A DNA stretch of 33,090 bases. Origin: Streptomyces milbemycinicus. GTDB lineage: Bacteria; Actinomycetota; Actinomycetes; Streptomycetales; Streptomycetaceae. The notes beneath the pieces were generated by a model. The model was not told the DNA's origin. It saw only the letters and a program-made list of their open reading frames with translations, and searched no databases. Below, piece after piece: positions 15,255-22,918 of the stretch. How positions within the stretch are numbered: the first letter of the stretch is position 1; the number at the start of each line of letters is the position of its first letter. The stretch is taken from positions 1 to 33,090 of the forward strand of contig NZ_MUNE01000002.1 of NCBI RefSeq assembly GCF_002154605.1. Reading direction: 5' to 3'. The position numbers and the translations under genes are program-made.

Positions 15255-16754
15255 TTATGGTCTGAGTCGGTTTCGTTCGATGATGCTCTCGGGTCGTTTC
15301 ACGGTCTTGCCCACGTCGTAGCGGGTGGCGGGCCGCCGGTTCTTCGAACCAAGTGGCCTTCCAGAGCCGGGAGTTGAGGGTTTCGGTGCACGGGCCGGAC
15401 AGTGCAGGTGTGGGCGGAGGTTCCGAAACCCCCGGCGGACTCGGGCCGGGGTGAGCCGACCGGCCTCGGCGGGCTTCTCCCACGGCCGCCGCAAGTCGGC
15501 GGCGGCCTCGCGCAGAAGGCGGATCTGGGTGTGCGCGGCGATGATCAGCCAAGTCCAGCGCTCGCCGGCCTCGGGGGTGCGCAGCTTCGGACGGGTCCAC
15601 CCCAGGGTCTGTTTCATCAACCTGAAGAGATGCTCGATGTCGAACCTCCTAAGGAACGCCTGCCAGCGCACGTCGACGTCCTCGCTGTTCAGGCCGGTGG
15701 CGGACGACCAGAGCCAGAGCGGGAGCGGGTCGCCTCCGCCGGGCAGGCGGTCGACCTGAAGGCGGATCAGCGTGCCCTCGATGATGGGAAGTTCGCCGGT
15801 GTGGTCGATCCAGGCGGAGCGGGTGGTCAGGCGGGGGTGGATGCGGTCCCAAGCCATCGCGCGGGCGGTGCCGTACCGGTCGGTGACCTGCGTCGTGGCC
15901 GCGTCCGGCTCGCCCCAGGTGTCCGGCTTGGCGAAGCGGAGCTCCTTGCCGTGCTTCGGTGGTCGCCCGCCCCGGGGATAGGACAGGGCGTACTCCTTGA
16001 GCGAGGGCGTCGGCCGTCGCATGACGCGGTCGGAGCGCATCCGTCCCAGCACTTCGACCGGGAGGCCGCCCAGGAGGTGGGCCATGCGCGGGGCGTCGTA
16101 GCCGGCGTCGAAGACGATGAGGATGTCGCGGTCGCCGAAGTGCCAGCGGCCCATCTCGATCAGGTCCGTGACCACCCTGCGGAGCTGCGCGGCGGTGACC
16201 TCGGCGACGTCGTCCTCGGGGCCGAGACGGACGGCGTCCAGGAGCTGGCACCAGGACGTCCGGCCCGATTCGAGGGCGGCGACGAAGGAGTACGGCCAGC
16301 CGGGGATGAACTGGTCCGAGGACCGTCCGCTGCGACCGTAGACGTGGCAGAACAGGCGGTCCGCGCTGGTCGGTGCGTCGGGACGGAGCCAGTTGCTGAC
16401 GTCGACCGCCAGGACCAGGCGCCCGTCGGCGGCCCGCGGCATCGGCAGACCGGCCAGCACCTGCCGCAGCCGGGGCACGTCCACGTTCCCGCAGTTCAAC
16501 GCCTCGTACATCGCGCCGTGCCCGCGCCGATGCTCGGCCACCAGCGTGAGGTTCACCGGCGAGGTCACCGGACCGTCCGCGCACAACAACGCGTCCACGA
16601 GTTCGAACAGTTCGTCCCCCCGCGCGGTCAGACAGTCGAATAAGTCCTCCCGGAAGCGTGACGCTTGCGCGAACGCCTCCCCGGGACCGGCGTCAGGCAG
16701 CAGACTCACTCTCACGGCCTTCGTCTCGATCGGTGCACCTTGGTCGGAGCACAT
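15255..16754 (-). CDS. DDE transposase (IS4/IS701-like)
   Basis: The 499-residue transposase has an RNase H-type catalytic triad placed as Asp118 (VLAVDVSNW), Asp216 (ILIVFDAGYD) and Glu374 (FDIEHLFRLMKQTLGW). The Y-x2-R/E-x-K-like context near the last Glu (HLFRLMKQ) is typical of the IS4/IS701 superfamily. The C-terminus is a basic tail (GRPLGSKNRR). It appears full length with no stop or frameshift, so the element may be active. Its stop codon lies inside the presumed terminal repeat. Starts other than ATG 16754 are possible, since no strong ribosome site was seen. Confidence 0.9.
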   Translation of the reverse strand: MCSDQGAPIETKAVRVSLLPDAGPGEAFAQASRFREDLFDCLTARGDELFELVDALLCADGPVTSPVNLTLVAEHRRGHGAMYEALNCGNVDVPRLRQVLAGLPMPRAADGRLVLAVDVSNWLRPDAPTSADRLFCHVYGRSGRSSDQFIPGWPYSFVAALESGRTSWCQLLDAVRLGPEDDVAEVTAAQLRRVVTDLIEMGRWHFGDRDILIVFDAGYDAPRMAHLLGGLPVEVLGRMRSDRVMRRPTPSLKEYALSYPRGGRPPKHGKELRFAKPDTWGEPDAATTQVTDRYGTARAMAWDRIHPRLTTRSAWIDHTGELPIIEGTLIRLQVDRLPGGGDPLPLWLWSSATGLNSEDVDVRWQAFLRRFDIEHLFRLMKQTLGWTRPKLRTPEAGERWTWLIIAAHTQIRLLREAAADLRRPWEKPAEAGRLTPARVRRGFRNLRPHLHCPARAPKPSTPGSGRPLGSKNRRPATRYDVGKTVKRPESIIERNRLRP

Positions 16755-16854
16755 GATCAGACGAAGGCCGCTTCAATGTCCGGCGAATGCCCAGGTGAGT
16801 GATCCAGTTCGAGATGTCGTTCGACGCCGGGAGCCAGGCACGGGCACTGATGCC

Positions 16855-17637
16855 TCAGCCGGCGAGCAGGGCCTGCATCCACTGGTCTTCGCGTTGCTCG
16901 ACGTATTCGGCGTCGTTTCGCCAGGCGTCGCCGTGGCCTTCAGCCCACAGCCTTGCCCAGGGCTGGGCTCCTTGGGCTGCCTGGTCGCGCAGGAAGTCGT
17001 GCATGGAACGCGTACGGCGCCCCAGCAGAGGGACCAACCGACGACGTTCGGACTCGGCGAGACCGTAGGCGTCGGCGAAGACTCGCAGTCGGTCCGCCGC
17101 GTCCGGGCTCTGCCAGTCCGGATGCGCGGACAGCGGGATGAACCCGTGAATGGCGTATGCGACATCCCACAGGCGCGAGCCGGGACCTGCAGCGTCCCAG
17201 TCGATGAAGGCCCACCGTGCCTCGTCTGCGACCACGAGGTTCCAAGGGGCCAGGTCGTTATGGGCGATGATGTCACTGCCCTCAGCGGGGATCAGCGTCT
17301 GCCACTGCGCATCGGACGGCGGCGTGAAGTCATGCACAGCGTCGTGGAAGTCCCGGATCAGCCGTGCAACGCGAGCCAGTTGTCGAGCGGGTTCCATCAG
17401 CGAGAACCGATCGGGCCAGACCACATCTCCCGGCATGAAGGACAGGACCTCACGCCCCTGATCGTCAATGCCGAGTGGGCGAGGCGCCGCGCCAAATCCC
17501 ACCTCGTGCAGGTGGGCAAGCAGGGCATGCACAGCGGGAGTCCATGGTCCGGCCGGACGGCGAACGGTGTCCCCGACGCGAACGACACCATCACTGACGT
17601 TGCCGCCGGACAAAGGCTGTTCATCATCGTGCCGCAT
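16855..17637 (-). CDS. APH-family phosphotransferase
   Basis: The 260-residue protein has a protein-kinase-like fold of the aminoglycoside phosphotransferase/choline kinase group. The catalytic loop is HNDLAPWN at 126-133 (Asp128 base, Asn133), and the magnesium site is FIDWDAA at 144-150. The nucleotide end is abbreviated (GGNVSDGVVRVGDTVRR), as in many small APH relatives. Members phosphorylate hydroxyls of antibiotics, sugars or amino alcohols; resistance is possible but unproven. It follows the same strand as the transposase and lies inside the candidate terminal repeats, 100 bp upstream of the transposase start. The start at 17637 lacks a clear ribosome site. Confidence 0.85.
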   Translation of the reverse strand: MRHDDEQPLSGGNVSDGVVRVGDTVRRPAGPWTPAVHALLAHLHEVGFGAAPRPLGIDDQGREVLSFMPGDVVWPDRFSLMEPARQLARVARLIRDFHDAVHDFTPPSDAQWQTLIPAEGSDIIAHNDLAPWNLVVADEARWAFIDWDAAGPGSRLWDVAYAIHGFIPLSAHPDWQSPDAADRLRVFADAYGLAESERRRLVPLLGRRTRSMHDFLRDQAAQGAQPWARLWAEGHGDAWRNDAEYVEQREDQWMQALLAG

Positions 17638-17893
17638 CGAACCAGTGTGTCGGATCAGCTCGTCATGATCACCCCATTAAGGGGGAGCGTCAGAGTAGGG
17701 ACGGAGGTTAAAGAACAAGTTAAGAGCCTGTTTTCGATCCCCGGACTACGATCGCCTTGGGGTGCGTCCACTCGCGTCGGTAGTCATTGCCTACTCGGCA
17801 GGCCGAGGAAGCCGGACGGCCTTGGGTGGCGGTGGTGACCGCCACCGCCGGATTGATCAGTCCCATTGCGCTTCGTGAGATGGCGGCTGCCCG

Positions 17894-18255
17894 CTCCTGC
17901 GGGAGCTTCGGCGGGTGATTCGCCTGGTCATGAGCGTGATTGCGGCCGGCGCCAGATGAACCGGCAGCTTACCGTCCAGGAGTCACGGCACAAGCTCGCC
18001 CGCGACATCTGCCACGGCAAGCGCGGGCAGATCATGCAGGCATACAGGACGGGGCAGGAGGACCAACTCGGCGCGCTCGGCCTGGTCCTCAATGCCGCCG
18101 TGCTCTGGACAACGCGCTACCTCGACGCCGCCGTCGGCCACCTGCGGGCCCTGCCTCCCGAGGAGCGGGAGCATGACGTCCTGGACGACGACGTGGCCCG
18201 GGTCTCCCCGCTGAAGCGCGCCAACCTCAACTGCCTGGGCCGCTACAGCTTCGCC
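17894..18255 (+). pseudogene. Frameshifted C-terminal remnant of a Tn3-family transposase
   Basis: From 17956 the translation reads NRQLTVQESRHKLARDICHG, then KRGQIMQAYRTGQEDQLGAL, and ends LKRANLNCLGRYSFA at 18255. That is the conserved C-terminal block of Tn3-type TnpA, which includes the terminal part of the catalytic domain. The preceding block LLRELRRVIRLVMSVIAAG (17894-17950) lies in a different frame, which stops at 17957-17959, so a single indel separates them. Everything N-terminal (about 850 residues) and the DDE aspartates are missing, and translation past RYSFA is unrelated. No 38-bp Tn3 end was recognised downstream. Between 17725 and 17893 nothing else was recognised. Confidence 0.85.
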
Positions 18256-18391
18256 GCCCGGGTGCCCGTCTGGGTACGGGGCCCGGCGATCTGCGGCTGC
18301 GCCGTGTGGGCGCGAGTGACCAAGAGCGATGCCGCAGGCAGGCAGCGGCGGGGCCCGAGGGCCCCGGCTGCGTGCCCGCCGGGACGGTGTG

Positions 18392-18970
18392 TCAGACCAA
18401 GGCGAGCCGGTCCACGAGCAGCTCCACCCTCTGCGCGGCGTCCTCCGGCAGCAGCCGTCCCGCCCGGGTCAGGGTCGCAATGCCGTGCAGGGATGCCCAG
18501 AACACCTCGGTGAACAGCCCCGGGTGGACGCCGTCCCCGGCGACCTCGGCGAGGCACTCGAGCAGGGCGGCGAAGGCGTCCTTCAGCGGCTCGGGGGTGT
18601 CCTCCTGCGCGTACGCCAGGCCGCCGTCGAGCTGGAACAAGGCGTCGTAGACCGCGGGGTTGTGCTCGGCGAAGTCGAGGTAGGCGCGGGCCAGGGCGGT
18701 GACCCGGGCGCGCGGGTCGTCCTCGGCGGAGGTCGCGGCCCGCACCGCCGCGGCCATCTCGGTGGCGCCCTCCAGGGCGACGGCGCCGATGATCTCGCGC
18801 TTGCCGCGGAAGTGGCTGTAGAGGACGGGCTGACTGTATTCGATGCGCTCGGCGAGGCGGCGGGTGGTGACCGCGTCCCAGCCCCGCTGCTCGGCGAGTT
18901 CGCGGGCCGTCGCCAAGATGAGACGTTCGCGCTCCGCCCGTTCGCGCTGCTTGCGTTCCTGTACCGACAT
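18392..18970 (-). CDS. TetR-family regulator with WHG-type C-terminus
   Basis: The product is 192 residues. The N-terminal helix-turn-helix spans about 15-60, with VTTRRLAERIEYSQPVLYSHF as core (landmarks RRLAERIEYS and QPVLYSHF), and KREIIGAVALEG after it. The C-terminal domain carries FWASLHGIATL, the W-x-H-G pattern of the TetR WHG group. A weak AGGA lies 8 bases before ATG 18970. It diverges from the DUF1772-type membrane gene across an 89-bp gap rich in CTAG elements, so it most likely represses that gene. Confidence 0.88.
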   Translation of the reverse strand: MSVQERKQRERAERERLILATARELAEQRGWDAVTTRRLAERIEYSQPVLYSHFRGKREIIGAVALEGATEMAAAVRAATSAEDDPRARVTALARAYLDFAEHNPAVYDALFQLDGGLAYAQEDTPEPLKDAFAALLECLAEVAGDGVHPGLFTEVFWASLHGIATLTRAGRLLPEDAAQRVELLVDRLALV

Positions 18971-19012
18971 GATTCGATCCTATCACCGCTAGACAATCGA
19001 GCGGCAGTAGTA

Positions 19013-19043
19013 CTAGCGTTGCCTCATCACCTAGCAACACTAG
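19013..19043. promoter_or_regulatory. Candidate TetR operator
   Basis: CTAGCGTTGC (19013-19022) and GCAACACTAG (19034-19043) are inverted arms with one mismatch and an 11-base spacer. A further CGCTAG half-site lies at 18987-18992. CTAG is rare in Streptomyces DNA, so its repetition in this short divergent promoter region suggests a binding site. Confidence 0.55.
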
Positions 19044-19059
19044 ATGCCAGGGGGGCATC

Positions 19060-19506
19060 ATGCTCAACGCACTCGAGGTCGTCACCACCGTGATCGTCGG
19101 CGTGATGGTGGGGGTGGAGTTCTCCGTCGCCTTCATCATGAACCGGATCCTGGACGCGCTTCCCGAGGACAGCGGCCAGCTCGGCCACGCCCACGGCGGC
19201 CGGATGCTCGGCGCCCTGATGCCGTTCTGGTACATAGGCTCGCTCGTCCTCAGCGCGATCTGGGCTGTCGCCGGATGGCACCACCACGGCGCCGGACTCG
19301 TCGTCACCGCCGCCGGCCTGCTGATCGTCAGCGTGGTCATGTCGATGCTGCTGCTCGTCCCGATCAACAACCGAAACAAGACCTGGACCCCCGACAACCG
19401 GCCCGCCGACTGGAAGCAGCAGCTGCACCGCTGGGAACGCTTCCACTACGTCCGCGTCGCCGTCATCATCGCCGCCTTCGCCCTGCTGGTCGCCGCCCTC
19501 ACCTGA
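19060..19506 (+). CDS. DUF1772 (anthrone oxygenase-like) membrane protein
   Basis: The 148-residue protein has four hydrophobic segments: about 5-25, 50-70, 78-100 and 128-147. The family pattern includes EFSVAFIMNRILDALP in the first helix and loop, PFWYIGSLVLSAIW in the second, and VPINNRNKTW before the last helix, with the HRWERFHYVRV stretch typical of DUF1772. Some members act on polyketide anthrones; most are uncharacterised. An AGGGGGG site lies about 5 bases before the ATG. It is controlled, probably, by the divergent TetR. Confidence 0.85.
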   Translation: MLNALEVVTTVIVGVMVGVEFSVAFIMNRILDALPEDSGQLGHAHGGRMLGALMPFWYIGSLVLSAIWAVAGWHHHGAGLVVTAAGLLIVSVVMSMLLLVPINNRNKTWTPDNRPADWKQQLHRWERFHYVRVAVIIAAFALLVAALT

Positions 19507-19831
19507 TACCGAAGCCGCCCCGGCATGCACTGATTCGCCCCGTTATGTCAACGGCTTTCGCCCCGTCGGGGTGAGCCCGACAGGGCTTCGGATTGCTGAC
19601 CCCGCGGGCCGACGCCGCGCCGGTGGCGCACAATCCCCATTCCCCGGGCGGCAGCTGGCCACCGAAATCCCGACATCCGGGAATGCAGCTGCCGCTCAGA
19701 TCCCACAACGGTGATCCCGACAAACTACGCCCCTCGATCAGCCGCGTCCGCGCGGCCTGATCAGGCCCCACACGACTCAGCAAGCTCCACGAAGCTCACC
19801 AAGCCGACGAAGACTCGCAAGGAGAAGAACA
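19507..19831. other. 325-bp gap without a gene; one hairpin
   Basis: No coding pattern was seen. At 19560-19586, GCCCCGTCGGG and CCCGACAGGGC form an 11-bp stem with one mismatch and a 5-base loop, 54 bp past the DUF1772 stop. It is a weak terminator candidate for that gene. The remainder would hold the promoter of the next gene, not identified. Confidence 0.5.
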
Positions 19832-20257
19832 ATGCCGCTGAAGAAGATCAACACCGTCCTGGCCGCCGCCTTCATCCTCTTCATCCTCTGGTTCGGGACG
19901 GAATTCATCCTGAGCCCGGAGACGACGGCCCCGGGCTTCGGCCTGCCGAGCTGGCCGTCCGGCGACGGCGGCGGCTTCCTGATCATCAAGGGAATCCGCG
20001 ACGTCGTCTTGGCCCTGGTCCTGGGCATCCTGCTGGTGACGGGCCACCGCCGGGCGCTGGGCTGGGTGCTGCTGGTGGAGGCCCTCGCCGCGTACGGCGA
20101 CATGGCCACCGTGCTGGCCCATCACGGCTCCGTGGCCACCGCGCTCGGCGTCCACTGCCTGACCGCGACACTGATGGTGGTCAACGGCCTGCTGATAATG
20201 CGCGAGACCCGCAAGGTCGCGGCCGCTCCGGCAACGCCCGCCCTGCAGCCCGCCTAA
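19832..20257 (+). CDS. Small four-helix membrane protein (DUF4267-like)
   Basis: The 141-residue product has four predicted membrane helices: about 6-24, 48-68, 74-95 and 100-122. The segment GFLIIKGIRDVVLALVLGIL and the following GHRRALGWVLLVEALAAYGD recall the DUF4267 group of small membrane proteins, whose function is unknown. A good AAGGAG lies 8 bases before the ATG. It is on the same strand as the DUF1772-type gene but 325 bp away, so probably separately transcribed. Confidence 0.75.
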   Translation: MPLKKINTVLAAAFILFILWFGTEFILSPETTAPGFGLPSWPSGDGGGFLIIKGIRDVVLALVLGILLVTGHRRALGWVLLVEALAAYGDMATVLAHHGSVATALGVHCLTATLMVVNGLLIMRETRKVAAAPATPALQPA

Positions 20258-20288
20258 CGCCACCTTGGCGCGTGTCGGTATTCGCCTG

Positions 20289-20372
20289 TCAGCGCCTGCC
20301 GGGAAAGGCGAGGCGCACGATCTTCTTCCAGTGGGCGGCGGCCTGGTCCCGTTTCTCCGGGATGGCGCAGCG
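20289..20372 (-). pseudogene. Possible IS5-type transposase fragment
   Basis: A 27-codon stretch reads RCAIPEKRDQAAAHWKK and continues to a stop at 20289. AIPEKRDQ-AA resembles the TIPEKADQAAxRKKRG element of IS5-group DDE transposases, but the following GGRPP part is absent. It could be a degraded scrap or chance. The rest of 20258-20532 shows no recognised gene. Confidence 0.3.
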
Positions 20373-20532
20373 CGGCCCCCTGCCCCGATTCTCATAAACA
20401 GTCCTTTGCCCGAGCAAGATCCAAGACGGCGGCCCGGCGATCGCGAAGCACCGGTTCGGTTCGCAGAACTCGTTCTCACTCAAAGACGGGTTCGGGGTAC
20501 TTCTGAGAATCGTTTGTGACAACAACGGGGGC

Positions 20533-21627
20533 ATGGCGGTCCCTCAAGAAGCCTCGCCGAGCGACGCGGACGAGGTCGAGCGCCAGCCCTGCCCGCGCTG
20601 CCGGGCCGAACCCGGCTCGCCGTGCCGCTCGCGCTCCGGCGCGGTCGCCGGCACCTACCACACCGGCCGCTTCACGAAGGTGCCCCGACTCGCCAAGCTC
20701 CTGCGCGTGCCCACCCCCGCCGACCGCGGGCCGGGCCAGCCGTGGCGCCCTGGCACTTCGGTCCCGCTCGCCCTGGCGCCGGACACCTCGAACGCAGACA
20801 TCCGCATCGGGTACGCAAGGTGCTCGACGCTCACCCAGGAACTCCAGTCGCAGCTCGACGCCTTGGCCAAGCACGGCATCCCGCGCGACAAAGTGTTCTC
20901 CGAGAAGATCAGCACCCGGGTTCGCGTCCGGCCCCAGTTCGAGGCCGCGCTCGCGCTCGCCCGCCAGATCAAGGCCCACGCCCCGCACTGCCGGGTCATC
21001 TTCACCGTGTACGAGATGAAGCGCCTGGGCCGCGACGCCGCCGAACTCACCGCGCTCGCCGACCACCTCACTGCCCACGGCCTGGTCTTGGAGATGCTCG
21101 CCGGGCCCCTGCCAGGGATGTACGACCCCCGCGGGCCGGGCCGACTGCTGTTTGCGTTCTTCGCGGCGATGGCGGAGACCGAGCGGGAGAACATCCGGGA
21201 GTCGACCCTCGAAGGACTCGACGCGGCGGCTCGCAAGGGCAAGCACGGCGGCCGGCCACCCGTCATCACCGACGACATGCTGCACACCGTGCTGCGGCGC
21301 CGCGCGAACGGCGAGTCAGTCGAGCAGATCCAGCCCGACCTGATCATCCCCACCGGCAAGCGCAAGGGCCAGGCCCCCAGCGTCGCGAGCATCTACCGCG
21401 CACTCGCCGAACACGAGAAGAAGGAGGCGTACCCCGAAGCCGTCGCAGCGGCCCGCGCCGACTTCGCCGACCTTCAGGACGTCGACGACATCCCCCGCCC
21501 CCGCCGAGTCCGCATCCGGCGGCCAGACGATCCGCTCACCCCGGAGGAAGTCGACCTCCGCCAGCGCCTCCAGGACCAGGTCCTCCAGCCCACACGGACT
21601 GAGGAGCCAGCAAGATCAATCGCTTAG
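20533..21627 (+). CDS. Zinc-finger serine recombinase (resolvase/invertase type)
   Basis: The 364-residue protein has three visible parts. An N-terminal zinc-ribbon-like motif shows Cys20, Cys23, Cys31 and His43 (CPRCRAEPGSPC then TYHTGR). A serine-recombinase catalytic domain starts at about residue 90, with nucleophile Ser98 in IGYARCSTLTQE, MKRLGRDAAELT near 165 and FAFFAAMAETERENIRE near 215, matching the E-helix pattern of small resolvases. A C-terminal region carries GKHGGRPPVI and a helix-turn-helix-like VASIYRALAEHEKK. It lacks the long C-terminus of phage integrases, so resolution or inversion is likelier than integration. A GGGGGC precedes the ATG. An unusual AT-rich inverted repeat lies downstream. 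Confidence 0.88.
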   Translation: MAVPQEASPSDADEVERQPCPRCRAEPGSPCRSRSGAVAGTYHTGRFTKVPRLAKLLRVPTPADRGPGQPWRPGTSVPLALAPDTSNADIRIGYARCSTLTQELQSQLDALAKHGIPRDKVFSEKISTRVRVRPQFEAALALARQIKAHAPHCRVIFTVYEMKRLGRDAAELTALADHLTAHGLVLEMLAGPLPGMYDPRGPGRLLFAFFAAMAETERENIRESTLEGLDAAARKGKHGGRPPVITDDMLHTVLRRRANGESVEQIQPDLIIPTGKRKGQAPSVASIYRALAEHEKKEAYPEAVAAARADFADLQDVDDIPRPRRVRIRRPDDPLTPEEVDLRQRLQDQVLQPTRTEEPARSIA

Positions 21628-21652
21628 CGCCAACCGCTGTTCCCCGGGGCCG

Positions 21653-21700
21653 CCCTCTCAAAAAAATGCTTGCTCTGCATCAAGTATTTCTTTGAGAGGG
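21653..21700. repeat. AT-rich 20-bp inverted repeat after the recombinase
   Basis: Arms 21653-21672 and 21681-21700 pair at 18 of 20 positions around an 8-base loop. The outer 10 bp (CCCTCTCAAA and TTTGAGAGGG) are perfect. It starts 26 bp after the recombinase stop. A recombinase target site, an IS end or a terminator are all possible. The AT content is far above that of the surroundings. Confidence 0.7.
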
Positions 21701-21800
21701 GGTGGGGGGAGGCCTGAACCGGACCGGCATCTACCGCTTCGGGTGACCGTCCGCCGTCCGCCACGTTCTCGGTAACTGGACCATGCCGATGCTAACGGCC

Positions 21801-22382
21801 CTAGGAGTGCGGGGCGGTGCGATCTTGGCGGCGGAAATCGATCATGTAGAAGACCTTGTCGTAACGGCGTTCGCCGACGGCGACGAAGTCGGGCAGGCGG
21901 CCGTATTCGCTGAAGCCCAGCGACCGGTAGAGGTCCAGGGCCTTGGTGTTGTCGCCACGGGCGTCCAGGGTGAGGACTTCGATACCCGCCCGCCGGGCGT
22001 CGGTGATCAAGGCAGCGGTCAGCGCCCGGCCGATGCCACGCCCATGGGCGGCTCCATCCACCGCGATCTTCTCCAGATCGGCATGCGGCCGATGGGTCGG
22101 TCGGGCGTAGCGCAGCCAGTACCCCAGACCGACCAGCCGACGGTCGAGGTAGGCGGCGCGCAGGGCGCCATCCCCGGCCCGCACCGTGGCGACGACCTGG
22201 CCGAGGAGTTCCGCCACCTCTGGGCGTGGGGGCGGTTCGACCCAGCCGAGCGCGGCACCCCCGCGGACCAGATCCGCCAGGATCCGGTGGGCCGACTCCG
22301 CGAACCGGGCTGCCAGGTCCGGATCGGACATCAGCTCCATCGCACTCAGGATGACCGGCTCAGCGGTCCCGCTGCTGGTCAC
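21801..22382 (-). CDS. GNAT-family N-acetyltransferase
   Basis: The 193-residue protein has an acetyl-CoA binding core with KIAVDGAAHGRGIGRALTAAL (landmark HGRGIGRAL), the V-x2-x2-x-G-x-G pyrophosphate loop, followed by LTLDARGDNTKALDLYRSLGF, where an Asn and Tyr typical of GNAT motif B are present. It transfers an acetyl group to an amine; the substrate is unknown. The start is the GTG that overlaps the TGA of the upstream Lrp gene (GTGA), which gives translational coupling and fixes this start. Confidence 0.88.
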   Translation of the reverse strand: MTSSGTAEPVILSAMELMSDPDLAARFAESAHRILADLVRGGAALGWVEPPPRPEVAELLGQVVATVRAGDGALRAAYLDRRLVGLGYWLRYARPTHRPHADLEKIAVDGAAHGRGIGRALTAALITDARRAGIEVLTLDARGDNTKALDLYRSLGFSEYGRLPDFVAVGERRYDKVFYMIDFRRQDRTAPHS

Positions 22383-22825
22383 GGCCGGTTGGGTCCGCGA
22401 TAGGGCAGTGTTTGGCTGTAGACGACGCTCGTGGTCGTGCTGCCGAAGCCGGCCAGCTCGTCCACGAGTGTCTCCAGATGCTCCATGGAGGTCGCGGCCA
22501 CCTTCAGGGTGTAGCAGTCGTCGCCGGTGGTGCGCAGGCACTCCAGGATCTCCCGCCGCTCGGCGAGCAGCCGGCGCAACGGCTGGTGGTGGTTACCCGG
22601 GTACTTCAGCCGGACGACGGCGAGCACGGGATAACCGACCTTGGCCAGGTCCACCACCGCGTGGTAACCGGTGATGACCCCCAGCGACTCCAGATTCCGC
22701 ACCCGTTCCGTAGTGGCCGACGAGCTGAGATTCACGCGCCGCCCCAGCTCACTGAGGGAGATACGAGCCTCCCGTTGCAGCTGCTCGATGATCGCCCAGT
22801 CGACTTCATCAAGGTTCACGGCCAT
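22379..22825 (-). CDS. Lrp/AsnC-family transcriptional regulator
   Basis: The 148-residue protein has an N-terminal helix-turn-helix (LDEVDWAIIEQLQREARISL, then SELGRRVNLSSSATTERV) and a C-terminal RAM domain (about 65-140, PVLAVVRLKYPG and DDCYTLKVAATS) that normally binds amino acids and assembles octamers. No Shine-Dalgarno is seen; TAGAAT (22837-22832) sits 6 bases before ATG, suggesting a leaderless mRNA. It is co-transcribed with the GNAT gene via a 4-bp overlap and divergent from the LLM gene, which it may also control. Confidence 0.9.
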   Translation of the reverse strand: MAVNLDEVDWAIIEQLQREARISLSELGRRVNLSSSATTERVRNLESLGVITGYHAVVDLAKVGYPVLAVVRLKYPGNHHQPLRRLLAERREILECLRTTGDDCYTLKVAATSMEHLETLVDELAGFGSTTTSVVYSQTLPYRGPNRP

Positions 22826-22918
22826 TCCGCGATTCTACCGGGAAAACCACGGGAGACTCCCGCTGCTGCCAGGAAGTTTCGGTTCCGTGCTCCATGATCG
22901 CGGGGATAGCCTCGGGCT
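22826..22918. promoter_or_regulatory. Divergent leaderless promoter region
   Basis: On the minus strand, TAGAAT is 6 bases before the Lrp ATG. On the plus strand, TAGCCT (22907-22912) is 6 bases before the LLM ATG. Neither gene has a ribosome site. No clear -35 box was found for either. Confidence 0.45.

Larger units (their letters stand above)
15241..17724. mobile_element. Candidate IS unit with phosphotransferase passenger
   Basis: CTTAAGCTTGTTCTTTA (15241-15257) and, inverted, TAAAGAACAAGTTAAG (17709-17724) match over 16 bases apart from one extra base. The left copy overlaps the transposase stop codon, as an IS end would. Between them lie the transposase and an APH-type gene, both minus strand. 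No matching end was seen right after the transposase start (16755-16854). No target duplication was found. The right copy could instead belong to a lost second IS. Confidence 0.45.

Noticed and set aside
20533-21627. Phage-type large serine integrase that inserted the island
   Set aside because: At 364 residues it lacks the large C-terminal DNA-binding and coiled-coil region; it resembles small resolvases.
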